Part shown: positions 42,672 to 52,167 of the stretch, piece after piece
How the letters are laid out: the number at the start of each line of letters is the position of its first letter
How positions within the stretch are numbered: the first letter of the stretch is position 1
NCBI GenBank assembly: GCA_038230515.1
Contig: JBBRND010000023.1
Span: 1-64,000 of the forward strand
Source of the DNA: JAPLDB01 sp038230515
GTDB lineage: Bacteria; Bacteroidota; Bacteroidia; AKYH767-A; 2013-40CM-41-45
Direction: 5' to 3'
DNA length: 64,000 bases
The notes under the pieces: model-generated
Seen by the model: only the letters and a program-made list of their open reading frames with translations
The model's database searches: none
What the model was told of the DNA's origin: nothing
Program-made: the position numbers and the translations under genes

Positions 42672-44045
42672 GTGAATACTCTCATCATATTATCAGCCCT
42701 CGGTCTTGTTACCTTGTTCTCGGAAATCATCGGGTACAAGAAAGTGATGCTGCCGATTACTTTTGTCGGGCTGATTGCTGCGCTGGTTGCCGGTATTATG
42801 GATTGGAATACAGGCAAACATTATCTCAACGAAATGATGATCGTGGATAATTATTCCATTGCATTCACTTCGCTGATGATTGTGATTACAATTCTTTGGT
42901 TCGTTATGAGTCCTGATTTTTTTCACGAACCAAGTTCTCGCATTGATCATTTTGCGCTGATTATTTTCGCATTGATTGGAGCTCAGCTTCTCACCTCATT
43001 CGGAAACATGATCATGCTTTTTCTCGGCATTGAAATTCTTTCCATACCAATGTTCATTCTTGCGGGAAGCAATAAGAGCAATCTCAACTCCAACGAAGCA
43101 GCGCTGAAATATTTTCTGATGGGCGCTTTCGCAACGGGTTTTCTTCTCTTTGGAATTGCATTGATGTACGGAGCAACCGGCTCTTTCAATCTTCAAAACA
43201 TTTCTCAGTCACTTGCTGCACAACAAAGCGGAACATCTGTAATGGTTGTGTGCGGAGTGCTGCTGATATTGATCGGACTTGCGTTTAAAGTTTCTGCTGC
43301 ACCGTTTCATTTTTGGGCGCCCGATGTGTACACGGGTTCTCCAACGGTTATAACTGCATTTATGAGTACAGTAGTGAAGACTGCAGCGTTCGCGGGTTTC
43401 TTCCGTTTGTTTTTTACATGCTTTAGTGTTTCAAATGCAGTTTGGGCAAATACAATCTGGATACTTGCAGCGCTCACAATCATTGTCGGAAACGTAACCG
43501 CAGTTTATCAAACAAACTTTAAAAGAATGTTGGCATACTCAAGCATTGCGCATGCGGGATACATGTTACTTGCAATTCTTGCCATGAACAGTTATGCTCA
43601 GCAGGCAATTTTATTTTATGCAGTTGCTTATTCAATCTCTTCCATTGCGGCATTTGGAGTTCTTCTTGCTGTAAGCCATGCTACAAAAAATGATTCCATC
43701 GAATCATTCAACGGACTGGCAAAGAAAAATCCATTGCTGGCTTTTGTCACTGTGCTTTCCATGCTCTCGCTTGCAGGCATTCCTCCAATGGCTGGCTTCT
43801 TTGCAAAGTATTTTATTTTCACCGCAGCACTTCAGCAGCATTACACATGGCTTGTAATTATTGCAGTGATGGGTTCTCTCATCGGGGTTTATTATTATTT
43901 CCGTGTGATCATTGCCCTGTTTAAAAATGAAGCAGAAGGTACTGAAATTCCAATGACAACTCTATACAAAGGGTTTCTTGTTTTTGTTTCCGTTGCCGCT
44001 CTTCTGCTTGGATTGATGCCGCAATGGGTGGTGGGATTGCTCTGA
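42672..44045 (+). CDS. nuoN: NADH-quinone oxidoreductase subunit N
   Basis: A 457-aa antiporter-like subunit of complex I, starting at a GTG (42672) behind AAAGGAA. Family segments are FLGIEILSIPMFILAGSN, ALKYFLMGAFATGFLL, FKVSAAPFHFWAPDVYTGSP and RMLAYSSIAHAGYMLL. It ends the nuoLMN block. About 10.4 kb and six unrelated genes separate it from nuoA. Confidence 0.95.
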   Translation: MNTLIILSALGLVTLFSEIIGYKKVMLPITFVGLIAALVAGIMDWNTGKHYLNEMMIVDNYSIAFTSLMIVITILWFVMSPDFFHEPSSRIDHFALIIFALIGAQLLTSFGNMIMLFLGIEILSIPMFILAGSNKSNLNSNEAALKYFLMGAFATGFLLFGIALMYGATGSFNLQNISQSLAAQQSGTSVMVVCGVLLILIGLAFKVSAAPFHFWAPDVYTGSPTVITAFMSTVVKTAAFAGFFRLFFTCFSVSNAVWANTIWILAALTIIVGNVTAVYQTNFKRMLAYSSIAHAGYMLLAILAMNSYAQQAILFYAVAYSISSIAAFGVLLAVSHATKNDSIESFNGLAKKNPLLAFVTVLSMLSLAGIPPMAGFFAKYFIFTAALQQHYTWLVIIAVMGSLIGVYYYFRVIIALFKNEAEGTEIPMTTLYKGFLVFVSVAALLLGLMPQWVVGLL

Positions 44046-44100
44046 AATTCGTCCTTCCAACCCCGCTCCTGGCTGCTTATTCGGGTTCATTCAAAAAAAA

Positions 44101-44130
44101 TTGTTTTCTAAAAAATAAGTTCTACTTTTG
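44101..44130 (+). promoter_or_regulatory. Consensus promoter of the 1280-aa T9SS gene
   Basis: TTG (44101-44103), 19 bp, TACTTTTG (44123-44130), 34 nt before the start. Confidence 0.65.
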
Positions 44131-44164
44131 AACTCCTTTTCCAAACTCACAATCTAATTATTTT

Positions 44165-47100
44165 ATGAAAAAACTATTACTACCTTCAATTCTGTTTGCA
44201 TCGCTTATGCTTTTTGCAAACACGCTTTCCGCACAAACAACATACAACATGTGTTCAGGCGGATCATTCGCTACCATTACCGACACCACGGGAACTTTTT
44301 ATGATTCAGGCGGACCTGGCGGACAGTATCAAAGCAACGAACTTTGTACGCTTTTGATTGCACCAACTTGCGCAATTTCAATTACAATGAGTTTCGTTTC
44401 GCTAAGCTGCGAGCCCAGCTTCGATACATTGTATATTTATGACGGACAAACAACGGCAGCTCCTCAGATTGCTGCGTTGTCAGGTTTGAATACGTTTCCT
44501 TCTCCGGTTACTGCAACTTCAGGATACATGCTTTGCAGATTTAAATCGGATGGCTCAGTAACGTATGACGGATGGGATGCATCATGGCATTGCACAATTG
44601 CCTCTTCCGCTCCACCAATTGCCAACTTTTCAACAAGCAATACAAATCCTCCTCTTGGATCGGTGGTCAATTTTACTGACTTGAGTCAGGGTTCTCCTAA
44701 CGGATGGATTTGGTATTTTGGTGACGGTGATACCGCTCATGTTCAAAACGCATCTCACACTTATTCAACTTCGGGAACTTACTTTGTGCAGTTAGTTGCT
44801 TTTACCTGCAACTCTTCGGACACTGCTTATGATACTGTCGTTGTTCAGACCGCTCCAATTGCACTTGTTTCTCCTGACAGCTTATCTGCAAACCTTGCCT
44901 GTGGAGACTCTGTTACATTTCAGGTGACAATTAATAATCAGGGCACAGGAGATCTTGTTTACAACACAAGTGGTTCTGCAAATTCTTCAGTGCGTGTGTT
45001 ATCAATGAAATATGGATCAGATCAGTTCTCCGAATATCCTGCTACGCTTGCTGCGATCAATGCATATTTTACCAATTATACACTTACGGAAACTAATACG
45101 ACCGATCCGGCTACATTGGCAAACCTCCTCGTTGGAAATAATGTTCTTCTAATCCCTGAACAGGAATCGGGAACTTCTGCTATATGGACCAGCTTGGCTT
45201 CTACTATACATAATTTTCTTCTCACCGGAGGAACTGTGATTGAATGCGGAGCAAGCGATGCTCTGGATACCTGCATTACTTCAGCCGGTATTTGGACAAG
45301 TACCAACTATAATGTGACTGATGTGGGCACTGGCGGAGTTAATTCTCTTACTGTTGACAGCGTTACTCCACTTACACAAGGGCTTTCCGGCTCAACTTTT
45401 CTGGCTCCTTCAGCTTGCTGGGTTAATCAATGGGGAAACGTGGACAAGAACACTGTGGTATCTTATCAAGGTCATGATGTTGTGTGTTATCGGCATGTAA
45501 GTAGCGGTAAAGCAATTTTTATCGCCTTCGACTATTACAGTTCCAATAATGATACAAAAAAAATTATTGCAAATGCAGTTCAGTGGGGAGGCCAATCCGG
45601 TTTGCCTTCATGGATCACTGTTGATCATACTTCTGACACTGTCGGTGCTGCAAACTCTTCCATTCTTAACGTAACGTTTCATGCTACAGGTCTTCCGGCA
45701 GGAACTTATTATGGAGTGTTGGGTATCGGCACAAACGATCCGAACAATCCTTATGTAGCAGTATCGTGTACACTTACTGTTACAGGTGGTCCTATCATCG
45801 CACTTTCTGATTCTTGTGTTGACTTCGGAACAATTGTGCAAAACACAACTGCGCAACACACCTTCAATGTAATCAACAATGGTTGCGATTCATTATTTAT
45901 CTCCAGCATTGTGGCTAACTCTCCTGAATATTCTATCACCTCTACTGTATCTATGCTTCTTCCGGGCGCATCAGCTCCGGTTACAGTAACTTTCTCCCCT
46001 ACTGTTGTGGGCACATTCAACAGTAGTATTACGATTCTGAATAGTGCGGGCGATACTACCTTCTGTTTGAATGGCGCTGCCGGTCCGGCTCCTGTAATAA
46101 ATACCATTACCTCTGTGTCGAATCAGATTCTCGTTTGTAACGGAACCGCTTCTTCCAATTTTTCAATTGGAAATACGGGAGGTAGTGATTTGAATTATAC
46201 CATCACAGGAATCCCTTCGTGGATTCAGCTTTCGTCATCTACAGGAACTGTGGCTGCAGGAAATTCAGGAAACGTTACAGTGAATTTTATCGGCACGGGA
46301 CTTAATGATGGTACTTACACTGCTACTCTTTTAGTAACCAGCAACGATCCGTTAACTCCTACAGTTTCTATCTCCGTAACACTTGTTGTTAATGGAAATC
46401 CTGCTGTTGGCTTGTCTCTTACTTGTGTAAACTTCAGTCCTATTTTTGAAGGGGCTACTGAGCAATTAACGTTCAGCATACTCAACACAGGTTGCGATAC
46501 GCTTGATGTTACAGGTCTTATTCCTAGTTTGCCTGAATATACAGTAGGTTCTTTTCCTGCAACTATTCTTCCGGGAGGATCGGCACTTATTACCGTTACA
46601 TTCCATCCGCTTGTTGCGGGTAGTTACAGCGGCACATTGCTTATTCAGAATTCAGATGTTGATACAACCGTCTGCCTCACGGGCACAGCGCTGATTGCTC
46701 CGCATATAAGCCCGAATACTACCTTCAGCGTTTCGCAAACCGTACCTGCCTGCAATGGTACAGACAGCACCACGTTCACAATATCTAATACAGGTGGCAG
46801 CGATCTTAACTTCACCATTACTGGCATGCCTTCATGGGCATCGCTTTCTACTACCGCAGGTACTGTTGCTGCTGGAGGCAATCTCATAATTACAGTAGTT
46901 ATGAATTCAGCGATTCTTCCGGCAGGTTTACAAACAGCAAATCTGAATATTGCTTCTAATGATCCGGTTACTCCTAACATAACCTGCACTATTGACATGA
47001 CGGTGAATACCAATCCTTGTTATACTGTTGCCGGTGTGATAAACAGTTGCACAGGTATAGGTGCATTTACAGCTACTATTATAGTGAACGCGCCTACTTC

Positions 47101-48007
47101 ATGGAGTTGGGATTTTGGCGATGGCGGCACTTCTACTGCTGCAAACCCGGTTCACCAATATGGCGGAGCTACAGGAACTGTATATAATGTAATGGTTATC
47201 GGTTGCAATGGTGGCTTGTGCGATACGCAATATGTTAGTGTTACCATGCCACTTGTTACCGGTCCGGCTGCTGCTGCATGTTTGCCGCAAACAATAGATC
47301 CGGGTACGGCAGGCGCTTTAGGCATCGGCATTACTAACTTTCAGTTTGTGGACATTAATAAATCAAGTACAAATTCTTCTGCCGGATACCAGAACTTCAC
47401 TTGCACTGATACTACTACTCTTAATGCTGGTATGTCTTATCCATGGAATGCTACCACAGGAGCAACCTACGAAGAAACTGTGAAGGCCTACATTGACTTC
47501 GATAACAATGGCGCTTTTGACTCGCTGACCGAGCTTGTTTTTGAAGACTCTGCAGTAGTGCATACTCACAGCGGTAATTCTATTACTATGCCTGCCAACC
47601 CTCCTGTTATAGGTGTGGCTTTGCGTATGCGCGTGGAGAGTGAGTATTCAGGAAATCCGGAGCCGAATGGCTGCGTTGATATGTTGTACGGACAGTGCGA
47701 GGACTACACCGTGTTCATGCAGGGACCTGTTAATGTAAATAATATTTCTTCTCCCGTTTCCTTCAATGTGTTCCCGAATCCATTCAGCAAGAACACTACT
47801 ATAGAATATTATATAAACGCTTCTCAAAAAGTTTCTATAGAAATATTTAATGCTGTGGGAGAAAAAGTTCAGTTACTTGCCGCTGATGAAATGCAGAATG
47901 CCGGCAAGCATTCTTATAGCTTTAGCGAATCTGCTGCAGGCATCTACTTCGTAAAACTTACTGTAGGTGGCTCAAGCACTATGCAGAAGCTGGTGAACAT
48001 TCAATAA
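44165..48007 (+). CDS. Large T9SS-secreted multidomain adhesin-like protein
   Basis: A 1280-aa surface protein. In order: signal peptide to about residue 22 (ANTLSAQ); a CUB-like domain with paired Cys (SNELCTLLIAPTC, FDTLYIYDG, CRFKSDGSVTYDGW); a PKD domain (WIWYFGDGDTAHVQNASHTY); an alpha/beta segment (about 240-460); three BACON-like domains (LPSWITVDHTSDTVG; IPSWIQLSSSTGTVAAG; MPSWASLSTTAGTVAAG) interleaved with two choice-of-anchor-D/ASH-like domains (VDFGTIVQNTTAQHTF; VNFSPIFEGATEQLTF); a second PKD; a GEVED domain (AYIDFDNNGAFD, GQCEDYTVF); and a type A sorting domain (FNVFPNPFSKNTTIEYYI). The role is probably adhesion or gliding; no catalytic domain is seen. Confidence 0.88.
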   Translation: MKKLLLPSILFASLMLFANTLSAQTTYNMCSGGSFATITDTTGTFYDSGGPGGQYQSNELCTLLIAPTCAISITMSFVSLSCEPSFDTLYIYDGQTTAAPQIAALSGLNTFPSPVTATSGYMLCRFKSDGSVTYDGWDASWHCTIASSAPPIANFSTSNTNPPLGSVVNFTDLSQGSPNGWIWYFGDGDTAHVQNASHTYSTSGTYFVQLVAFTCNSSDTAYDTVVVQTAPIALVSPDSLSANLACGDSVTFQVTINNQGTGDLVYNTSGSANSSVRVLSMKYGSDQFSEYPATLAAINAYFTNYTLTETNTTDPATLANLLVGNNVLLIPEQESGTSAIWTSLASTIHNFLLTGGTVIECGASDALDTCITSAGIWTSTNYNVTDVGTGGVNSLTVDSVTPLTQGLSGSTFLAPSACWVNQWGNVDKNTVVSYQGHDVVCYRHVSSGKAIFIAFDYYSSNNDTKKIIANAVQWGGQSGLPSWITVDHTSDTVGAANSSILNVTFHATGLPAGTYYGVLGIGTNDPNNPYVAVSCTLTVTGGPIIALSDSCVDFGTIVQNTTAQHTFNVINNGCDSLFISSIVANSPEYSITSTVSMLLPGASAPVTVTFSPTVVGTFNSSITILNSAGDTTFCLNGAAGPAPVINTITSVSNQILVCNGTASSNFSIGNTGGSDLNYTITGIPSWIQLSSSTGTVAAGNSGNVTVNFIGTGLNDGTYTATLLVTSNDPLTPTVSISVTLVVNGNPAVGLSLTCVNFSPIFEGATEQLTFSILNTGCDTLDVTGLIPSLPEYTVGSFPATILPGGSALITVTFHPLVAGSYSGTLLIQNSDVDTTVCLTGTALIAPHISPNTTFSVSQTVPACNGTDSTTFTISNTGGSDLNFTITGMPSWASLSTTAGTVAAGGNLIITVVMNSAILPAGLQTANLNIASNDPVTPNITCTIDMTVNTNPCYTVAGVINSCTGIGAFTATIIVNAPTSWSWDFGDGGTSTAANPVHQYGGATGTVYNVMVIGCNGGLCDTQYVSVTMPLVTGPAAAACLPQTIDPGTAGALGIGITNFQFVDINKSSTNSSAGYQNFTCTDTTTLNAGMSYPWNATTGATYEETVKAYIDFDNNGAFDSLTELVFEDSAVVHTHSGNSITMPANPPVIGVALRMRVESEYSGNPEPNGCVDMLYGQCEDYTVFMQGPVNVNNISSPVSFNVFPNPFSKNTTIEYYINASQKVSIEIFNAVGEKVQLLAADEMQNAGKHSYSFSESAAGIYFVKLTVGGSSTMQKLVNIQ

Positions 48008-48032
48008 GAAACCATTTTCCTTAATATAGATA

Positions 48033-48064
48033 AAAGGGCAATCCGCAAGGGTTGCCCTTTTTGT
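48033..48064 (+). terminator. Terminator of the T9SS adhesin gene
   Basis: AAAGGGCAATCC pairs with GGGTTGCCCTTT across a GCAA (GNRA) tetraloop, with one G-U pair, followed by TTTTTG. Confidence 0.85.
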
Positions 48065-48110
48065 TTTTAAGCTGATTTTTTTGGGGGGGATGGAAACTTC
48101 GTTTTTTCCT

Positions 48111-48341
48111 TAAAAACCATGTTTCCCCTCAAAAACACCTGCATACTGAGAAAAACCACCTGGAATTTTTCCAAATACACCCGTATGCTGACAAAAACCA
48201 CCCGGAATTTTTCTAAAACCACCTGTATGCGGGAAAATACCACCTGGAATTTTTCCAAATACACCCGTACGCGGAGAAAAACCACCTGGAATTTTTCTAA
48301 AACCACCCGTATGCAGGGAAATACCAGGTGGATTTTTTTTC
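48111..48341. repeat. Tandem array 2: 21-bp units alternating A/B (42-bp super-period)
   Basis: Units start at 48132, 48153, 48174, 48195, 48216, 48237, 48258, 48279 and 48300 with exact 21-bp spacing, plus diverged units at each end. A-type: AAACCACCTGGAATTTTTC + 2 bases; B-type: AATACACCCGTATGCGGAG + 2 bases. The two alternate strictly, so the best match is at 42 bp. All frames stay open as 7-residue repeats in either direction, without coding character. It lies in the 463-bp gap between a terminator and the next gene's promoter. Confidence 0.88.
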
Positions 48342-48402
48342 TCCACACGGTGGTTATTTATCCGCACAGCAGCCCTTCATAAACAACATCAACAAAATTT
48401 TT

Positions 48403-48433
48403 TTTGTATTATTTATTGTGATATTTACTTTTG
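48403..48433 (+). promoter_or_regulatory. Consensus promoter of the 218-aa gene
   Basis: TTTG (48403-48406), exactly 19 bp, TACTTTTG (48426-48433), 37 nt before the start. Confidence 0.7.
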
Positions 48434-48470
48434 GCGGCTTAATTAATACTAACAATTAAATCCAAAAAAA

Positions 48471-49127
48471 ATGAATGTAATTAAAGTACTCCATAGCTGG
48501 TTACATGCCACAGCTTTAACAATGGCAGCTATTGGCGAAGCAAGCGTAAGCGGCATGACGGGCAACACTCTTTACCCAACTCCCGCAGTTGCGCTCGCTG
48601 CTATGACTGCCGCCAGCACCCGGCTCACCGATGCCTGGAACCACCGCGACAATGGCGCTGCCGGCAAGCAGGAATTGAAAAATGCAACCATCGCTTTGGT
48701 AGCCATGCTTGTTTCGCAAAGCGAATACGTAGATAGCATTGCCAAAGGCGATGCGGCAAAAATTATCAGTTCAGGATTTCAGGCAACCTCCGGAGAGACG
48801 CACCCATCGGTAATTCCCGATCAGGCAGCAGCGCCAAAAGTGGAAAGTTTTGAAGGCGGAAGAATAAAATTAAGCATCAAAGCCGTGCATGGCGCAACCA
48901 GCTATTGCTGGATTATTTTTACAGGCGTTCCGTTTGAAATTTCAATTGTGAACGACCACCTCATTCTGCCCGCCGGAAACACAGGCGCCATCATAGTTCC
49001 CGCAGGCGGCACTCACGAAGGCATCAGCGGACTCGATTCCTTAAAAGCCATGCATGCAGGAGTGATAGCGCGCAATGCAGCAGGCATGGCAGCCATCAGC
49101 CCACTGGTAGAATTTCATACCATGTAA
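48471..49127 (+). CDS. Unknown protein: helical domain plus fibronectin-III-like domain
   Basis: A 218-aa protein without signal peptide. Residues 15-110 (SGMTGNTLYPTPAVALAAMT, GAAGKQELKNATIALVAML, YVDSIAKGDAAKIISSGF) match a helical unit frequently found in Bacteroidota before a fibronectin type III-like domain. Residues 120-215 (PKVESFEGGRIKLSIKAVHG, SYCWIIFTG, LDSLKAMHAGVIARNAAG) fit that domain. The function is unknown. It has its own consensus promoter and terminator. Confidence 0.6.
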   Translation: MNVIKVLHSWLHATALTMAAIGEASVSGMTGNTLYPTPAVALAAMTAASTRLTDAWNHRDNGAAGKQELKNATIALVAMLVSQSEYVDSIAKGDAAKIISSGFQATSGETHPSVIPDQAAAPKVESFEGGRIKLSIKAVHGATSYCWIIFTGVPFEISIVNDHLILPAGNTGAIIVPAGGTHEGISGLDSLKAMHAGVIARNAAGMAAISPLVEFHTM

Positions 49128-49150
49128 TTTTTATTTGTTTGGATAACAAA

Positions 49151-49184
49151 CCCCCTGAAGCGATAAAAAGCTTTGGGGGTTTTT
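49151..49184 (+). terminator. Terminator of the 218-aa gene
   Basis: CCCCC (49151-49155) pairs with GGGGG (49175-49179) and the stem extends inward by GAAGC/GCTTT after a bulged T; TTTTTC follows. The rest of the 300-bp gap to 49428 holds an AATCCC/GGGATT hairpin (49291-49306) and a 30-bp sequence repeated at 53521. Confidence 0.75.
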
Positions 49185-49428
49185 CTTTAAAAATATTTTG
49201 TTATGGAAAACTATGATAGCTTAAATCAATTCTTCAAAGATTGTAATTGAATAATTCATTGGGAAAATTAAAGGCGAAAGTTTGAATAGAAATCCCGAAG
49301 GGGATTGTAATCACTTCTAACCACGAAAATAAAAGAAAGATTTTTTTTCTGCTACTAAAGAAATTTACAACACTTCATTCTTCGGCTGCTGTTTGCCTAC
49401 TGCCTATTGCCAACTGCTTACTTGCTGC

Positions 49429-50979
49429 TCAATGTGCATCCTTAGGCACCGGTGCTCCGCGTTTTATTTTCTGGAGATAGAGGAGGGGGATGGAGACGAT
49501 GAAAAACATTCCGGTTAGTTTGAAGCCGTCTATGTAGCTGAGCAGAAATGTTTGTTTGAGTACTGCGCCTTCAATTGCTTTGTATGCCATGGCTGTTGCA
49601 TCAGCAACTGCATAACCTTTTGCTATGAAAGTATTGTAGATGCTATTGAACCGCGATTGAAATGCAGGATCATATTGATTGATGTGTTCAAGTAAAATAG
49701 AACGATGATAACCTGATCGTAAATGAATCATGGTTGTCATTAAAGCAACACCGAATGAGCCGCCAAGCTGCCGCATCATATTATTAAGTCCTGTTCCCTG
49801 CGCCATGTCCTTCGGCTGCAAGCTGCCGAGTGCAAGTGCTGTGAGTGGCACAAACAAAAAGCTGAGTCCGACACCACGCAGAATGAGCGGGATGTAAAAA
49901 TTACTTTCTCCTGAATTAAGGTTTGAATTGCCGAGCGTATAAGTGAACAGGAAAAATAAAATGAATCCAAATGTTGCCATTACTTGCGGAGGAAATTTCT
50001 TCTGCAACATCTTACCGACAAAAGGCATGCAGATGATGGTGGTGAGTCCTCCGGGAATAAGCAGCTCTCCCGTTTGCTGCGCGGTGAAGCCAAGAAGGTT
50101 CTGACAGAAGATCGGGAATATAAATATAGACGCGAACAATCCGAAGCCGAGAATGAAAGTGGTGAACATGCCGATGGCAAGAGAACGGTTTTTCATGATG
50201 CGAAGATTTACCACGGGATGTTCCACTCTTAGCTCCTGATAAATAAATAATGCGAGTGAGATAACGGAGACAATAGAAAGCACTGTTATATATGGGGTGT
50301 TGAACCAGTCCTCACTTTCTCCACGCTCAAGCACAACCTGCAGCGATCCGATGCTGAGCGCGAGAAGAAGTATACCGCCCCAGTCCACGTGATCGCTTTG
50401 AGAGGAGGCGTGCACGGAGTCTTTTACATATCTAAGTGTGAGTAGCAATGCAATGATGCCGAGCGGTATGTTCACAAAGAAAATCCACGGCCATGACCAG
50501 TGATCAGTAATTACTCCGCCAAGTGTAGGGCCAAATGTGGGACCCACTACAACTCCCAATCCGAACAACGCAGTTGCGGTTCCCATTTGTTCTTTGGGCC
50601 ATGTTTCCATCAAGATAGATTGTGCGGTAGAAAGTAATCCACCACCACCGATACCTTGTATAAATCTGAAAATGATAAGCTCTAAAATATTATGTGCATT
50701 GCCGCAGAAGAAAGAAGCAACGGTGAAGAGAATTATAGAAGCAGCAAAATATGTTCTTCGTCCGTAGCGGTTGCTCAGCCAGCCACTCATCGGCAGTATG
50801 ATTACGTTCGCAACTGCATAGGCAGTTACTACCCAACCCACATCTTCGAGCGTAGCTCCGAGATTTCCCATGATCTGCGGCAGCGACACATTTACTACCG
50901 TAGTATCAATAAGCTCGAGCAGCGATGCAAGTATCACCGTGATGGTGATGATCCATTTATTAAAACCTTTTTCGGGCAT
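49429..50979 (-). CDS. DHA2-family MFS multidrug efflux transporter (EmrB-like)
   Basis: A 516-aa inner-membrane drug/proton antiporter with about 14 helices. Signatures: LIDTTVVNVSLPQIMGNLG (motif D1 of DHA2), GWLSNRYGRRTYF (motif A), RFIQGIGGGGLL (motif B) and GVVVGPTFGPTLGGVI (motif C). The downstream product of the tetR-tolC-hlyD-mfs set, it partners with the HlyD-type adaptor and the TolC-type channel to expel substrates across both membranes. Substrates are not predictable. Confidence 0.92.
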   Translation of the reverse strand: MPEKGFNKWIITITVILASLLELIDTTVVNVSLPQIMGNLGATLEDVGWVVTAYAVANVIILPMSGWLSNRYGRRTYFAASIILFTVASFFCGNAHNILELIIFRFIQGIGGGGLLSTAQSILMETWPKEQMGTATALFGLGVVVGPTFGPTLGGVITDHWSWPWIFFVNIPLGIIALLLTLRYVKDSVHASSQSDHVDWGGILLLALSIGSLQVVLERGESEDWFNTPYITVLSIVSVISLALFIYQELRVEHPVVNLRIMKNRSLAIGMFTTFILGFGLFASIFIFPIFCQNLLGFTAQQTGELLIPGGLTTIICMPFVGKMLQKKFPPQVMATFGFILFFLFTYTLGNSNLNSGESNFYIPLILRGVGLSFLFVPLTALALGSLQPKDMAQGTGLNNMMRQLGGSFGVALMTTMIHLRSGYHRSILLEHINQYDPAFQSRFNSIYNTFIAKGYAVADATAMAYKAIEGAVLKQTFLLSYIDGFKLTGMFFIVSIPLLYLQKIKRGAPVPKDAH

Positions 50980-50986
50980 TGGGTTG

Positions 50987-51080
50987 GTTAATTAAGTTGA
51001 TTGGTTGATTAGGTTAATTAAGTTGAAGATGCTTTCGGTTTTTACCAATTAACTCAATCAACCAATTGACCCCAATTAAC
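50987..51080. repeat. 36-bp imperfect inverted repeat between hlyD and mfs genes
   Basis: Arm 50987-51022 (GTTAATTAAGTTGATTGGTT...) is an imperfect complement of arm 51045-51080 (...CAATTGACCCCAATTAAC), with the shared core ATTGGTTGATT. The plus strand then runs into TTTTTTCTTC, so it would terminate transcription running antisense to the operon. Confidence 0.6.
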
Positions 51081-51088
51081 TTTTTTCT

Positions 51089-52132
51089 TCAATCAAGTTT
51101 CACACTTACTCTCACACTCATTCCGGGTCTCAGCATTGCCAATAAACTTTTATCCCCGCTAAGTTTTATCTTGATAGGAATACGCTGAATTACTTTTACA
51201 TAATTTCCTGTGGCATTATCCGGAGGCAGCAAGCTGAACTTTGCTCCTGTAGCTGCAGCGAAGGAGTAAATAGTTCCTTCAATTTTTTCAGATGGAAATG
51301 CATCTACTTTTACTTCAACAGGCAAACCGGTTTTCATTTTTTCCAGTTGCGTTTCTTTAAAGTTTGCAATCACAAAAACTCCGTTGTCTGATACAACTGA
51401 AAACAACGGTGTACCTGCATTTACATATTGTCCTGACTGAATACTTTTCTTTGATGCAAGTCCGGTGGCGGGAGAAATAATAGTAGCATAACTTAACTGA
51501 AGTTTTGCAAAATCAAGATCGGCTTGCCGCTGGGCAATTACACTTTCAGCAACCGTAACCTGTTGCGATGCTGCTTGTCCCTGCATAGAAGCAGCTGATT
51601 GTTGTTTGTTGATGGATTCAAGGTTTGCATCAGCAGAAAGTTTTTCTGCTTTCGCTGCATCAAACTGTTGTTGCGTGATTGCTTTATCATTCAGAAGATT
51701 TTGGTAGCGGTCAAAATCCTGCGTGGCTTTCCACACGCGTATTTTTGCTGACTCTACATTCGATGATGCAGTGGCAACATTCGCCAGAGACGTTCCTGAA
51801 TTTGCTTTAGCAACAGAAACATTTGCAACTGCGTTGTCCAATGCAGCTTGTGCCTGCTGAACTTTTATCTGCAGGTCGCGGTCGTCAAGCTTTACCAGCG
51901 TATCACCTTTGTTCACCTGCTGATTTTCTTCAAAGCGGATTTCGTTTACGTAACCACTCACGCGCGAAAGCACAGGGCTGATGTCTGTATCAAGCTGCGC
52001 ATCATCTGTGTCTTCATGATGCAATGAGTACATATACTTGCTGATGCCGAATGCAGCAGCGCTGATAATTACAAGTGCAAGAATAATAAGCGGTGCTTTT
52101 TTCTTTGGCTTTTTTTCTTCTGAAGTTTCCAT
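51089..52132 (-). CDS. HlyD/EmrA-family membrane fusion protein
   Basis: A 347-aa periplasmic adaptor with one N-terminal transmembrane helix (APLIILALVIISAAAFGI). Next come the split lipoyl/barrel segments (DTDISPVLSRVSGYVNEIRF, GDTLVKLDDRDLQIKVQQAQ) around a long coiled-coil hairpin (about 95-200, Ala/Gln/Ser-rich), then ATIISPATGLASKKSIQSGQ and the beta-barrel end LRPGMSVRVSVKLD. It bridges the MFS pump and the TolC-type channel. Confidence 0.93.
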   Translation of the reverse strand: METSEEKKPKKKAPLIILALVIISAAAFGISKYMYSLHHEDTDDAQLDTDISPVLSRVSGYVNEIRFEENQQVNKGDTLVKLDDRDLQIKVQQAQAALDNAVANVSVAKANSGTSLANVATASSNVESAKIRVWKATQDFDRYQNLLNDKAITQQQFDAAKAEKLSADANLESINKQQSAASMQGQAASQQVTVAESVIAQRQADLDFAKLQLSYATIISPATGLASKKSIQSGQYVNAGTPLFSVVSDNGVFVIANFKETQLEKMKTGLPVEVKVDAFPSEKIEGTIYSFAAATGAKFSLLPPDNATGNYVKVIQRIPIKIKLSGDKSLLAMLRPGMSVRVSVKLD

Positions 52133-52167
52133 ATTTTATTTATTGTCTATTGTAGTTTGTTTATTGT

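Noticed and set aside
36649..48341. The 21-bp arrays as CRISPR arrays
   Set aside because: Units are contiguous and diverged, with no unique spacers and no cas genes.
48067..48382. Frames across array 2 (for example the GGFxKIP repeats) as proteins
   Set aside because: Same reason as array 1: open frames on both strands arise from the 21-bp periodicity, and the region lies between a terminator and the next promoter.
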